Assembly (NCBI GenBank): GCA_050330195.1
Contig: JBHJOB010000025.1
Span: 4,278-68,277 of the forward strand
Source: JAHQVI01 sp050330195
GTDB taxonomy: Bacteria; Pseudomonadota; Alphaproteobacteria; Rhizobiales; Rhodomicrobiaceae
Direction: 5' to 3'
Length of the DNA stretch: 64,000 nt
Below, one piece after another: positions 48,455 to 57,070 of the stretch (positions within the stretch are counted from its first letter, which is position 1; each line of letters opens with the position of its first letter). The notes under the pieces are model-generated. The model searched no databases. It was not told where the DNA came from and saw only the letters and a list, made by a program, of their open reading frames with translations. A program made the translations under genes and the position numbers.

Positions 48455-51151
48455 TCACAGCGTCCGCTTCACCTCTTCGACGCGGAAGCACTCGATGATG
48501 TCGCCCTGCTTGAGGTCGTGGTAGTTCTCGAAGCCCATGCCGCATTCCTGACCGGCCTGAACCTCCTTCACCTCGTCCTTGAAGCGCTTGAGCGTGCCCA
48601 GCTTGCCTTCGTGGATCACGACGTTGTCGCGGATCAGGCGGACATGCGCGCCGCGCTCCACCTTGCCCTCGGTCACGCGGCAACCGGCAACCTTGCCGAC
48701 CTTGGTGATGTTGAACACTTCGAGGATTTCCGCGTTGCCGAGGAACGTCTCGCGCAGCGTCGGATCGAGAAGGCCGGACATGGCCGCTTTGATATCGTCC
48801 ACGAGATCGTAGATGATATTGTAATAGCGGATCTCGACATCGGAACGGTCCGCCAACTCCTTGGCCTGCGCGTTGGCGCGGACATTGAAGCCGAAGACCG
48901 CCGCGTTCGAAGCGCCTGCCAGCGAGATGTCGGATTCGGTGATGCCGCCGACACCCGTATGGACAAGCCTTGCGGCGACTTCGTCGGTCCCCAATCCATG
49001 AAGAGCCGCCGCGATCGCCTCGACCGAGCCCTGCACGTCGCCCTTGATGATCAGCGGGAACTCTTTCTTGCCCGCTTCACTGAGCTGACTCATCATCTGC
49101 TCAAGCGAGGAGCGCCGTCCCGCGCCGACAGACTTGAGATCGCGCAGCTTGCGCTGGCGATAGGCCGTCAGTTCACGGGCGCGAGCGTCATTCTCGACGA
49201 CAGCCAACTGATCGCCGGCTTCCGGCGCGCTGTCGAAACCGAGAATTTCAACCGGCACCGACGGCCCGGCGGAAACGATGTGATCGCCCTTGTCGTTGAT
49301 CAGCGCGCGAACACGGCCCCAGGCACGGCCTGCGACGACAATGTCGCCGACCTTCAGCGTGCCGCGCTGGATGAGCACGGTGCCGACCGGTCCACGGCCG
49401 CGTTCCAGCTTGGCTTCGATGACGACGCCTTCGGCCGGACGATTCGGATTGGCCCGGAGTTCGAGAACTTCGGCCTGCAATGCGATCATCTCCAGCAGCT
49501 TGTCGAGATTGGTGCCTTCCTTGGCCGAAACCTCAATTTCAAGCGTATCGCCGCCCATGCTTTCGACGACGATCTCATGCTGAAGCAGCTCGGTTCGCAC
49601 ACGCTGGGGTTCGGCGTCCGGCTTGTCGATCTTGTTGATCGCAAGAATGATCGGAACTTCCGCCGCCTTGGCGTGATTGATCGCCTCGACCGTCTGGGGC
49701 ATCACGCCGTCATCGGCCGCGACCACGAGAATGACGATATCCGTCACCTTCGCGCCGCGCGAACGCATCGCCGTAAAGGCGGCGTGGCCCGGCGTGTCGA
49801 TGAAGCTGATCGTGGCGCCGTCTTCGGTCATTACCTGATAGGCGCCGATATGCTGGGTTATGCCTCCCGCTTCACCGGCCACGACATTTGCCTTGCGAAG
49901 CGAATCGAGCAGCGAGGTCTTGCCGTGGTCCACATGGCCCATGATGGTCACGACAGGAGCGCGAGGCTGGAGATCGCCGGTATCGTCCTTCGTTCCGATG
50001 AAGCCTTCCTCGACATCGGCCTCCGAGACGCGCTTCATCGTATGACCGAACTCGTCGATGATCAGCTCGGCCATATCGGCGTCGATCACGTCATTGATCT
50101 TGTGCATCTGGCCTTGCTTCATGAGGAATTTGATGATGTCGACGGCGCGTTCCGCCATGCGGTTGCCGAGTTCCTGAATCGTGATGGCCTCGGGAACCTG
50201 CACTTCGCGAACGATCTTCTTGCGCGGCTCGGCTTGCCCCATCGCCTGCTTCTTGAGCCGCTCTCTCTGTCGGCGCAACGAGGCAAGGGAGCGCTCGCGC
50301 TGATTGTCGTCGAATGCGTTCGTGATGGTAAGCTTCTGGCGGCCGCGCCGATCGTCTTCAACCCGTTTGACCGGAGGCGTGCGCTCGACCTTGCCGCCCT
50401 TCTTGGCGGCAGCGCCGGTGCGGCCCCGGCCAGGCGAATCATCATCGCGGGCAGCGGGCCCCTCATCGCCGCGCGTTTCGCGCAGCGGTCTGCGAGCCGT
50501 GTCTGCGGCCTTCTTGGCGGTTTCAGCTTCACTTTCAGCCGTCTTGGCCCCGCGCGCCGTCGTTGCCGCAGGCTTGGCCTTGCCACGCGCAGCGGCAGGC
50601 TTTGCTTCCGCGGCGGGCTCGGCCCTGGCAGCGGCTGGTTCTTCTTCCGTCACGGCAGGCTGTTCGGCAGCTTTCTTTGCGTCTTCCGCCGCCTGTTTCC
50701 TGGCCTCCTCGGCAAGACGCTTTTCTTCTTCGGCGTGCTGACGCTCCTGCTCCACGCGTTCGCGGCGTTCGATTTCCTCACGCTTGCGGGATTCGACCAG
50801 AGCGCGGGCGCGGGCATCGACTTCGTCGGAGGAAAGCTCGCGCAGAACAGTTCGTGACTGCGGCTTGTCAGACGGGCGTCCATCGGATCTGCGTCCGCGC
50901 ACATCACGCGGCGGTTTCGCCGCAGGCGCGCGCGGCGCAGCAGGCTTGGTCTCCTGAGGGACGGCCGCGACGGCTTCCTGCATCGTCAGGGGACGCTTGC
51001 TGCGCTTTTTCTCGACCACCACCGATTTCGAACGGCCATGACTGAAGTTCTGACGCACAACGCCAGACTCGACCGTCCGTTTGACGTTCAAGCTCATGGT
51101 CTTGCGTCCGGTATTGGCGGATTTTTCTTCGGGATCTTTCGTTTCGCTCAT
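48455..51151 (-). CDS. infB: Translation initiation factor IF-2
   Basis: An 898-residue GTPase that brings fMet-tRNA to the 30S subunit. A long N-terminal region (about 1-390) is charged and repetitive with many Ala/Glu/Lys runs, as in alphaproteobacterial IF-2. The GTPase domain has VTIMGHVDHGKTSLLDSLRK, DTPGHAAFTAMRSRGAKV and NKIDKP. C-terminal domains end EVKRTL. Its ATG overlaps the stop of the YlxR-type gene (ATGA). Confidence 0.97.
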   Translation of the reverse strand: MSETKDPEEKSANTGRKTMSLNVKRTVESGVVRQNFSHGRSKSVVVEKKRSKRPLTMQEAVAAVPQETKPAAPRAPAAKPPRDVRGRRSDGRPSDKPQSRTVLRELSSDEVDARARALVESRKREEIERRERVEQERQHAEEEKRLAEEARKQAAEDAKKAAEQPAVTEEEPAAARAEPAAEAKPAAARGKAKPAATTARGAKTAESEAETAKKAADTARRPLRETRGDEGPAARDDDSPGRGRTGAAAKKGGKVERTPPVKRVEDDRRGRQKLTITNAFDDNQRERSLASLRRQRERLKKQAMGQAEPRKKIVREVQVPEAITIQELGNRMAERAVDIIKFLMKQGQMHKINDVIDADMAELIIDEFGHTMKRVSEADVEEGFIGTKDDTGDLQPRAPVVTIMGHVDHGKTSLLDSLRKANVVAGEAGGITQHIGAYQVMTEDGATISFIDTPGHAAFTAMRSRGAKVTDIVILVVAADDGVMPQTVEAINHAKAAEVPIILAINKIDKPDAEPQRVRTELLQHEIVVESMGGDTLEIEVSAKEGTNLDKLLEMIALQAEVLELRANPNRPAEGVVIEAKLERGRGPVGTVLIQRGTLKVGDIVVAGRAWGRVRALINDKGDHIVSAGPSVPVEILGFDSAPEAGDQLAVVENDARARELTAYRQRKLRDLKSVGAGRRSSLEQMMSQLSEAGKKEFPLIIKGDVQGSVEAIAAALHGLGTDEVAARLVHTGVGGITESDISLAGASNAAVFGFNVRANAQAKELADRSDVEIRYYNIIYDLVDDIKAAMSGLLDPTLRETFLGNAEILEVFNITKVGKVAGCRVTEGKVERGAHVRLIRDNVVIHEGKLGTLKRFKDEVKEVQAGQECGMGFENYHDLKQGDIIECFRVEEVKRTL

Positions 51152-51816
51152 GCCTTGTCCTGTTCCGGCGTATCCACAATGGGCCCTGTCGCCGGATGTG
51201 GTCCCATATAAACACTATAACGTCTGGCCGACCGAATGAATGTCTGGCCGGTGCCCCCATCCGCAACAGCGGCATGGTTAACATTCGATTTTCCCAGCGC
51301 CGCGCTCAGTTCGGCGGAGCCAAAACATGTAACCGGATCGAATTCCCGCGCCTGAGGCGGCAACAATGCGTGCGCCAGGCGATCCAGCTTGCGGCATCCA
51401 TCGAAGGATGCGTCTGATGCGTGAACGAGAATGCGCGTATTCCCGCTTTTTATCGCTTTTTCGACCTTCGCGAAACCGGCCACGATATTGCCGGCCTTGT
51501 TCGCAAGAGCCAGATCCTGCATGGCCGCGCGGCGCAGCAGGCTTGCCACAAGATCGGCTAAATCCGCGTCGGCCGCAACAGCTTGTTTGAATCCGCGAGA
51601 AAAAGCCTGGCGGCGAACGGCTTCGGCAACAGCCTCCCGGTTCGCCATGATCCAAACGCCGCGTCCCGGCAGCTTCCGTTTTATATCTGGCACAACCCGC
51701 CCGTCGGGGTCCAGAACGAAGCGCAAAAGCTCCTCCTCCCGGACACGCGAGCGAGTAAGAGCGCACTGCCGAACCGGTATTCTCTTCTCTTTACCCTCTT
51801 CACAAACAGAATTCAC
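51148..51816 (-). CDS. YlxR-type RNA-binding protein with L7Ae-like domain
   Basis: A protein of about 222 residues. The N-terminal YlxR/DUF448 domain has RIPVRQCALTRSRVREEELL, then PDIKRKLPGRGVWIMANREA. The C-terminal half (ALANKAGNIVAGFAKVEKAI and onward) reads as an L7Ae/YlxQ-like RNA-binding fold, so two proteins that are separate in Firmicutes are fused. The start is uncertain: I use the GTG at 51816; no ATG precedes the domain. It sits between nusA and infB, the classic place for ylxR, and overlaps infB by 4 bp. Confidence 0.85.
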   Translation of the reverse strand: MNSVCEEGKEKRIPVRQCALTRSRVREEELLRFVLDPDGRVVPDIKRKLPGRGVWIMANREAVAEAVRRQAFSRGFKQAVAADADLADLVASLLRRAAMQDLALANKAGNIVAGFAKVEKAIKSGNTRILVHASDASFDGCRKLDRLAHALLPPQAREFDPVTCFGSAELSAALGKSNVNHAAVADGGTGQTFIRSARRYSVYMGPHPATGPIVDTPEQDKA

Positions 51817-51900
51817 GAACGCAATTGGCCTCAATAACAAAGTCTGTGCAAAGCTGTTTCCCTGACGACACAGCCAAGGCTGCAAATCGAAGTGCTAATC

Positions 51901-53556
51901 TCAGCTATTGCCTGGCTCAACTTCTGTTTCGGCGACGCTTTCCGCCTCGCCATCAAATGCGTCTTCCTCGTCTTCCGCCTCATCAGGCTCGGGCTCCGGT
52001 TCCGGCTCGATCCAGCCTGCGTGAATCCGGGCATTCAGAATCAACTGCTCGGCTTCATCACGAGTTAAATCGAATTCTTCTAAAAAGCCCTTATGACGGG
52101 TCGACGCGCCGTCTTTTTTCTCGGTCCAGCCGATCAGGTCGTCCGTCGCGCAATCAGCCAGGTCCTCGACGGACTTGACACCGTTCTCGCCTAGCGAAAC
52201 CAGCATCGAGCGGCTCAGTCCGGGCATCTCGGTCAGATCGTCCTCGACGCCAAGCTCTCGCCGTTTCTCGTCGAGTTCCGTCTCGCGGCGCTCCAGATAC
52301 TCGACGGCGCGGTTCTGGATCTCGGACGCCATCGCCTCATCGAAGCCCTCGATCTCGGCGATCTCGGACAGTTCGACATAGGCGATTTCTTCAACGGAAG
52401 CGAAACCTTCGGAAGCAAGCAACTGCGCGATGACCTCGTCGACGTCGAGCGCTTCCATGAACATGTTGGAACGTTCGTTGAATTCCTTCTGCCGGCGCTC
52501 GGATTCCTCTGCGTCGGTGAGAATGTCGATATCCCATCCGGTGAGTTGCGAAGCCAGCCGCACATTCTGGCCGCGGCGACCGATCGCAAGACTAAGCTGG
52601 TCATCGGGCACGACGACTTCAATACGTTCGGCATCCTCGTCGAGAACGACCTTGGAGACCTCCGCCGGCGCCAGCGCGTTCACGATGAAGGTTGCCGCAT
52701 CGGGCGACCAGGGGATGATGTCGATCTTCTCGCCCTGCAGTTCATTGACGACGGCCTGAACGCGCGAGCCGCGCATACCGACGCAGGCGCCGACAGGGTC
52801 GATCGAGGTGTCGTTCGAGATCACCGCGATCTTCGCCCGGCTCCCCGGATCGCGCGCGACCGACTTGATCTGGACGACGCCATCGTAAATCTCCGGCACT
52901 TCCTGTGCAAAAAGCTTGGCCATGAATTCAGGCCGCGTGCGCGAGAGGAAGATCTGTGGTCCGCGCTGCTCGCGGCGGACATCGTAAATATAGGCGCGGA
53001 TGCGATCGCCATAACGGTAGGATTCGCGCGGCAGCGTCTCGTCGCGCCGCACCACGGCTTCCGCGCGGCCCAGATCCATGATCACATTGCCATATTCGAC
53101 GCGCTTGACGATGCCATTGGCGATGTCGCCGATGCGGTCCTTGTACTCCTCGAATTGCCGTTCGCGCTCGGCTTCGCGCACCTTCTGAACGATCACCTGC
53201 TTGGCGTTCTGCGCGGCGACGCGGCCGAAATCGAGAGGCGGGAGCGGTTCGGCGATGAAATCGCCAATGCTCGCTTCGGGGTTGCGCTTGAGCGCTTCCT
53301 TGAGCGAAATCTCCACGGCGTCCTGGACGACGTCCTCAACCACTTCCAGCAAACGGGACAGCCTGATCTCGCCGGTCCGGGGGTCGATCTCGGCGCGGAT
53401 TTCATTCTCGCTGCCGTAACGCGATTTGGCGGCTTTCTGAATGGCGTCTTCCATCGCGGCAATGACGAGCATCCGGTCAATCACCTTTTCGCGCGCCACC
53501 GCATCCGCGATTTGCAACAATTCCAGCTTATTCGCGCTAACACCTTGCTGCGCCAT
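51901..53556 (-). CDS. nusA: Transcription factor NusA
   Basis: A 551-residue elongation, pausing and termination factor. An N-terminal RNA-polymerase-binding domain (KLELLQIADAVAREKVIDRM) is followed by S1 (GIVKRVEYGNVIMDLGRAEA) and KH domains (GACVGMRGSRVQAVVNELQG, LAIGRRGQNVRLASQLTGWD). Two C-terminal helix-hairpin-helix repeats follow, then an acidic Glu/Pro tail. The start at 53556 has GGAGTGAACTG upstream, four bases after the rimP stop. NusA commonly autoregulates its own operon. Confidence 0.97.
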   Translation of the reverse strand: MAQQGVSANKLELLQIADAVAREKVIDRMLVIAAMEDAIQKAAKSRYGSENEIRAEIDPRTGEIRLSRLLEVVEDVVQDAVEISLKEALKRNPEASIGDFIAEPLPPLDFGRVAAQNAKQVIVQKVREAERERQFEEYKDRIGDIANGIVKRVEYGNVIMDLGRAEAVVRRDETLPRESYRYGDRIRAYIYDVRREQRGPQIFLSRTRPEFMAKLFAQEVPEIYDGVVQIKSVARDPGSRAKIAVISNDTSIDPVGACVGMRGSRVQAVVNELQGEKIDIIPWSPDAATFIVNALAPAEVSKVVLDEDAERIEVVVPDDQLSLAIGRRGQNVRLASQLTGWDIDILTDAEESERRQKEFNERSNMFMEALDVDEVIAQLLASEGFASVEEIAYVELSEIAEIEGFDEAMASEIQNRAVEYLERRETELDEKRRELGVEDDLTEMPGLSRSMLVSLGENGVKSVEDLADCATDDLIGWTEKKDGASTRHKGFLEEFDLTRDEAEQLILNARIHAGWIEPEPEPEPDEAEDEEDAFDGEAESVAETEVEPGNS

Positions 53557-53560
53557 CAGT

Positions 53561-54160
53561 TCACTCCAGAGTTTCGCCGGTTTCGCCCATTGGCGCACCG
53601 GTATTTTCAGCATTGTCAGCCGTTTGGGCCAGTTTCAGAAGATCGTCGGTCAGCACAAGCTTGGCGTCGCTGATCATGGACACCGGCAAGCCGACAATCT
53701 GCGGCCCCTCAAAATCCTTCAACTCCATACGTAGCCGGGCCTCGCCATTCTCATATCCGTCGAGAATGCCGCGAAACCGGCGGCGGCCGTCAATCATCTC
53801 GCGCAATTCGATCTTGGCTTCGAATCCGGCCCAATCGTCGAAATCGGAGGGACGAACCAACGGCCGGGCGATTCCGGGTGAGGAAACTTCCAGCACATAA
53901 CCGCCCCGGATCGGGTCATGCGCGTCAAGCAACGGCGAAAGCTGTCTGCTGATATCCGCACAATCGTCAACCGAGATCACGCCGCCCGGGCGGTCGGCCA
54001 TGATCTGCACGGTTGTGCCGCCCTGAGACGAAATCGACACTCTGACCAGCCGCAATCCGAGATCCTCGATAACAGGTTCGGCGAGCGCCGCGATCTGCGC
54101 CGCGACCCCGGATTCACGGATAAAGCGTTCTTGCAAATCGCCCCTCGCTGAGTCGGCCAT
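53561..54160 (-). CDS. rimP: Ribosome maturation factor RimP
   Basis: A 199-residue protein for 30S assembly. It has EPVIEDLGLRLVRVSISSQG, then VDDCADISRQLSPLLDAHDP and YVLEVSSPGIARPLVRPSDF, all family hallmarks. The C-terminal about 25 residues are an unconserved tail. It is the first gene of rimP-nusA-ylxR-infB; its leader contains a transcription terminator, so expression is probably attenuated. Confidence 0.96.
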   Translation of the reverse strand: MADSARGDLQERFIRESGVAAQIAALAEPVIEDLGLRLVRVSISSQGGTTVQIMADRPGGVISVDDCADISRQLSPLLDAHDPIRGGYVLEVSSPGIARPLVRPSDFDDWAGFEAKIELREMIDGRRRFRGILDGYENGEARLRMELKDFEGPQIVGLPVSMISDAKLVLTDDLLKLAQTADNAENTGAPMGETGETLE

Positions 54161-54202
54161 TCCAGCTAACGAGATACCCTACGTGTCGCGTTGGAGAAAT
54201 CC

Positions 54203-54238
54203 CAAAAAGAAAGAGCGGACCCGTCCCGGGCCCACTCT
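54203..54238 (-). terminator. Intrinsic terminator in the rimP leader
   Basis: AGAGCGGACCC (54212-54222) and GGGCCCACTCT (54228-54238) pair at all 11 positions, two as G-U in the minus-strand RNA. TTCTTTTT follows on the minus strand. A promoter (54257-54285) lies upstream of it on the same strand, so it can both end the metK-trmB transcript and act as an attenuator for rimP-nusA-infB. Confidence 0.85.
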
Positions 54239-54256
54239 CCACAGTCGAGATGATCA

Positions 54257-54300
54257 TGAGCACGGCTAATGTAAAAAACTTTTTTGGAATATGCAAGGCT
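54257..54300 (-). promoter_or_regulatory. Promoter of the rimP-nusA-infB operon
   Basis: On the minus strand TTGCAT, a 17-bp spacer (ATTCCAAAAAAGTTTTT), then TACATT. Transcription would begin about 20 bases before the terminator hairpin, leaving a leader of roughly 100 nt before rimP. Exact base limits are approximate. Confidence 0.6.
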
Positions 54301-54355
54301 GGCTTGCAGAAAATGCATATCGCTCGTGAAGAAATCTTTACGGCATTATCGCGCG

Positions 54356-55069
54356 TCAACTTCGCCGAAACACGAAAAACTCGCAGGCCCGCCCTGCGGC
54401 AATGGCTTTTTCGGCATATCGCGTCAAGGGCCAGTCTGCCGGACGCTCCGGAAGCAGTCCCGACTCCGACTCGAATTGCGCAGACGCATCAATGCCTTCA
54501 ACGACCATTTCCGCATAATCGGCAATATCGGTTGCAAAGCGCAACTCCGCGCCGGGCTTCATGACGCGAGCCAGCAGCGCCAGACCTTCATCGGTCAGAA
54601 TGCGGCGCTTGCGGTGCCTCTTTTTCGGCCAGGGATCGGGAAAAAGTACGAATACGCGACCGATGCTTGCCGGCGGCAGCCAGTCGAGCAGGTGCCGGGC
54701 GTCGTCGTCATAAAGCCTGACAGTCCGCAACCCCGCCTCATCAACACCCCGAACGGCCTTGGCCACGCCATTTACGAACGGTTCGCAGCCGATCAGGCCG
54801 ATCTCGGGATGTTCGCCAGCCTGCCACAGCAGATGCTCGCCGGCGCCGAAACCGATTTCCAGCCAGACCCCCTCTACGGGGATGGGAAAAAGCGCGGCGG
54901 GCTGTGCGGGCGGCGGCTGCGTCGGATCGATGCGCAGCGCCGGAAGTCTTGTGGCGAGCAACTCCGCCTGGTTCGATTTCAGCGGCCTGCCGACGCGCCG
55001 GCCATGCAGATGGCGGCGTTCTCTGAAGGTTTCGTCATTGCCCTTCAAGCTGAACGCCGCCTCACTCAT
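54356..55069 (-). CDS. trmB: tRNA (guanine-N7-)-methyltransferase
   Basis: A 237-residue SAM-dependent enzyme that methylates G46 of tRNA. The SAM site is VEGVWLEIGFGAGEHLLWQA, and the signature FVLFPDPWPKKRHRKRRIL is typical of TrmB. RATDIADYAEMVV-like and FFVFRRS segments close the chain. Its start codon lies 2 bp after the metK stop, so metK and trmB form one transcript that links SAM supply with a SAM user. Confidence 0.96.
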   Translation of the reverse strand: MSEAAFSLKGNDETFRERRHLHGRRVGRPLKSNQAELLATRLPALRIDPTQPPPAQPAALFPIPVEGVWLEIGFGAGEHLLWQAGEHPEIGLIGCEPFVNGVAKAVRGVDEAGLRTVRLYDDDARHLLDWLPPASIGRVFVLFPDPWPKKRHRKRRILTDEGLALLARVMKPGAELRFATDIADYAEMVVEGIDASAQFESESGLLPERPADWPLTRYAEKAIAAGRACEFFVFRRS

Positions 55070-55071
55070 GG

Positions 55072-56241
55072 CTACGTCAAAGCCGCCTTGATCGGCTCTA
55101 CGAGATCGAGCTTTTCCCAGGAAAAGCCGCCATCATTGTCCGGCGTACGCCCGAAATGGCCGTAGGCTGCGGTGCGCTCGTAAACCGGACGGCTGAGGCC
55201 CAGATGCTCGCGAATGCCGCGCGGGCTGAGGTTCATGACCTCGTTCAACGCCTTTTCCAGCTTCATTTCATCAACCCGGCCGGTTCCGTAGAAATCGACG
55301 TAGATCGAAAGCGGCTTGGAGATGCCGATGGCGTAGGATAGCTGGATGGAGCATTTCTCCGCCAGTTCGGCCGCGACGACATTCTTGGCCAGATAGCGTG
55401 CGGCATAGGCTGCCGAGCGGTCGACCTTGGTCGGATCCTTGCCGGAGAACGCGCCGCCGCCATGAGGCGCCGCTCCGCCATAGGTATCGACAATGATCTT
55501 GCGTCCGGTCAGACCGGCGTCGCCATCGGGACCGCCAACGACGAAACGTCCCGTCGGATTGACGTAGAATTCGTCCTCTGGCGGCATCCAGCCACGGGGA
55601 ATGATGTCTTCCACGAAGCCGCGCACGACTTCGCGAACGCGTTCCTGACTGACATCTTCCTGATGCTGAGTCGAGACGACGATCGAGGTTGTCTTGACCG
55701 GCTTGCCGTTTTCGTAAAGCAACGTCACTTGGCTCTTGGCGTCGGGGCCAAGCTCGGGAACGGTCCCGGCGTGCCTCGCCTTGGCCATTTCGTGAAGAAT
55801 GCGGTGAGCGTAATGGATGGGGGCGGGCATGTACTCCTCGGTTTCGGTGCAACCGTAACCGAACATGATGCCCTGATCGCCAGCGCCTTCATCCTTGTCT
55901 TCAGCGGCGTCAACGCCCTGCGCAATGTCGCTGGACTGTTCATGCACGTAGCACTGGAATTCAAGATTCCGCCAGTCGAAGCCGGGCTGTTCATAGCCGA
56001 TTTCCCTGACGCATCGGCGGGCGGCTTCTTCCATCATCTCGTGGGTCACGCTTTCCGGCCCGCGGGTCTCGCCAGCCAGAATGACGCGATTTGTCGTTGT
56101 CAGCGTTTCAACCGCAACACGGGAATGTGGGTCCGCGCCTAAATAAAGATCGACGATTGAATCAGAAATCCGGTCGCAGACCTTGTCGGGATGGCCCTCA
56201 GACACGGACTCACTCGTAAACAGATATTGAGCGCGAGACAC
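55072..56241 (-). CDS. metK: S-adenosylmethionine synthetase
   Basis: A 389-residue enzyme making SAM from methionine and ATP. The first motif is FTSESVSEGHPDKVCDRISD, then GAGDQGIMFGYGCTETEEYM and GGAAPHGGGAFSGKDPTKVD, the ATP P-loop-like segment. It starts with GTG at 56241 behind AAAGGGGG. A promoter lies about 40 bp upstream. No SAM riboswitch fold was recognised in the short leader. Confidence 0.97.
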   Translation of the reverse strand: MSRAQYLFTSESVSEGHPDKVCDRISDSIVDLYLGADPHSRVAVETLTTTNRVILAGETRGPESVTHEMMEEAARRCVREIGYEQPGFDWRNLEFQCYVHEQSSDIAQGVDAAEDKDEGAGDQGIMFGYGCTETEEYMPAPIHYAHRILHEMAKARHAGTVPELGPDAKSQVTLLYENGKPVKTTSIVVSTQHQEDVSQERVREVVRGFVEDIIPRGWMPPEDEFYVNPTGRFVVGGPDGDAGLTGRKIIVDTYGGAAPHGGGAFSGKDPTKVDRSAAYAARYLAKNVVAAELAEKCSIQLSYAIGISKPLSIYVDFYGTGRVDEMKLEKALNEVMNLSPRGIREHLGLSRPVYERTAAYGHFGRTPDNDGGFSWEKLDLVEPIKAALT

Positions 56242-56281
56242 TCAAAACCCCCTTTCACTAATCATGCAGGAAACAGCGCAA

Positions 56282-56310
56282 GAATAGGGGCTACGCCCGA
56301 AAGACGCAAC
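56282..56310 (-). promoter_or_regulatory. Promoter of metK
   Basis: On the minus strand TTGCGT, a 17-bp spacer, then TATTCT. The predicted leader is about 34 nt. Confidence 0.6.
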
Positions 56311-56343
56311 CCTCCAGCAGAAAATCCCGCAAGTTATCACGAA

Positions 56344-56856
56344 TTAATCAGCAGGCTGAGCTGAAACCGCGCGCAGATTCGTTGCCTCGATGGCTACGTC
56401 TTCACTCAGAGCGCGGACGAGTTCAACAACACGTTTGCGGACTTTCGGATCGGTGATCTTGACGAATGCTCTATTAAGCTCCAATCCGTCGCGACTATTA
56501 AGGAAATCTAGTAAAAATGCTTCCGTTTTTGACTCCGCGAAGCCTGCATTCGGCGTAACGCCGCGGCTTGCCAGAAGCGCCTGAGCGTCCTCGAAGAAGA
56601 ACTGTACGGGGACGTCCAAAATCTGAGAAAGCTGAAAAAGTCGACTGGCGCCGATGCGATTGGTGCCTTTCTCATATTTCTGGATCTGCTGGAATGTCAG
56701 ACCCATTTTTTCCCCCAACTTTTCCTGGCTCATGCCGATGACCATGCGGCGAAGCCGAACCCGGCTCCCTACATGAATGTCCATTGGATTGGGCTTGCGC
56801 CCTTGGGTTTCCAACTGATTTTCCGTGCCCCCCGGCGACGTTTGCTCGCGTCCCAT
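56344..56856 (-). CDS. XRE-family regulator
   Basis: A 170-residue DNA-binding protein. The helix-turn-helix is RVRLRRMVIGMSQEKLGEKM, then LTFQQIQKYEKGTNRIGASR; the C-terminal half is helical (VRKRVVELVRALSEDVAIEA). Proteins with this sequence are common between lnt and metK in Hyphomicrobiales; the target genes are not known to me. The start at 56856 is kept because related proteins begin with a short extension before DIHVGSRVR; the Met at 56784 is a shorter option. Confidence 0.85.
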   Translation of the reverse strand: MGREQTSPGGTENQLETQGRKPNPMDIHVGSRVRLRRMVIGMSQEKLGEKMGLTFQQIQKYEKGTNRIGASRLFQLSQILDVPVQFFFEDAQALLASRGVTPNAGFAESKTEAFLLDFLNSRDGLELNRAFVKITDPKVRKRVVELVRALSEDVAIEATNLRAVSAQPAD

Positions 56857-57070
56857 TGTCCCAATTGTGCCCTGTTCACTACGTGCTTCGACAACGCGCT
56901 GACTAATATATCAGCCCTACACAATGCTCGGTTGTAAGCCCCCGATGCCTCGCGCGTCAAGAAATAAGAAACGCAACCATAAGTTGTGCCCAACGGCGCT
57001 CTTGACTTTCTGTATGTCCATCAACCGATTAGCTAAGCCGGATTACTCGCTTTGCTTGATAATTTTCAAA

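Noticed and set aside
48389..50857. 822-codon open frame on the plus strand opposite infB
   Set aside because: It is antisense to an unmistakable IF-2 gene. High GC at third positions keeps the reverse frame open; it has no ribosome site or family sequence.
56242..56343. SAM riboswitch before metK
   Set aside because: The predicted leader is only about 34 nt and no SAM-I, SAM-II or SAM/SAH fold could be drawn.
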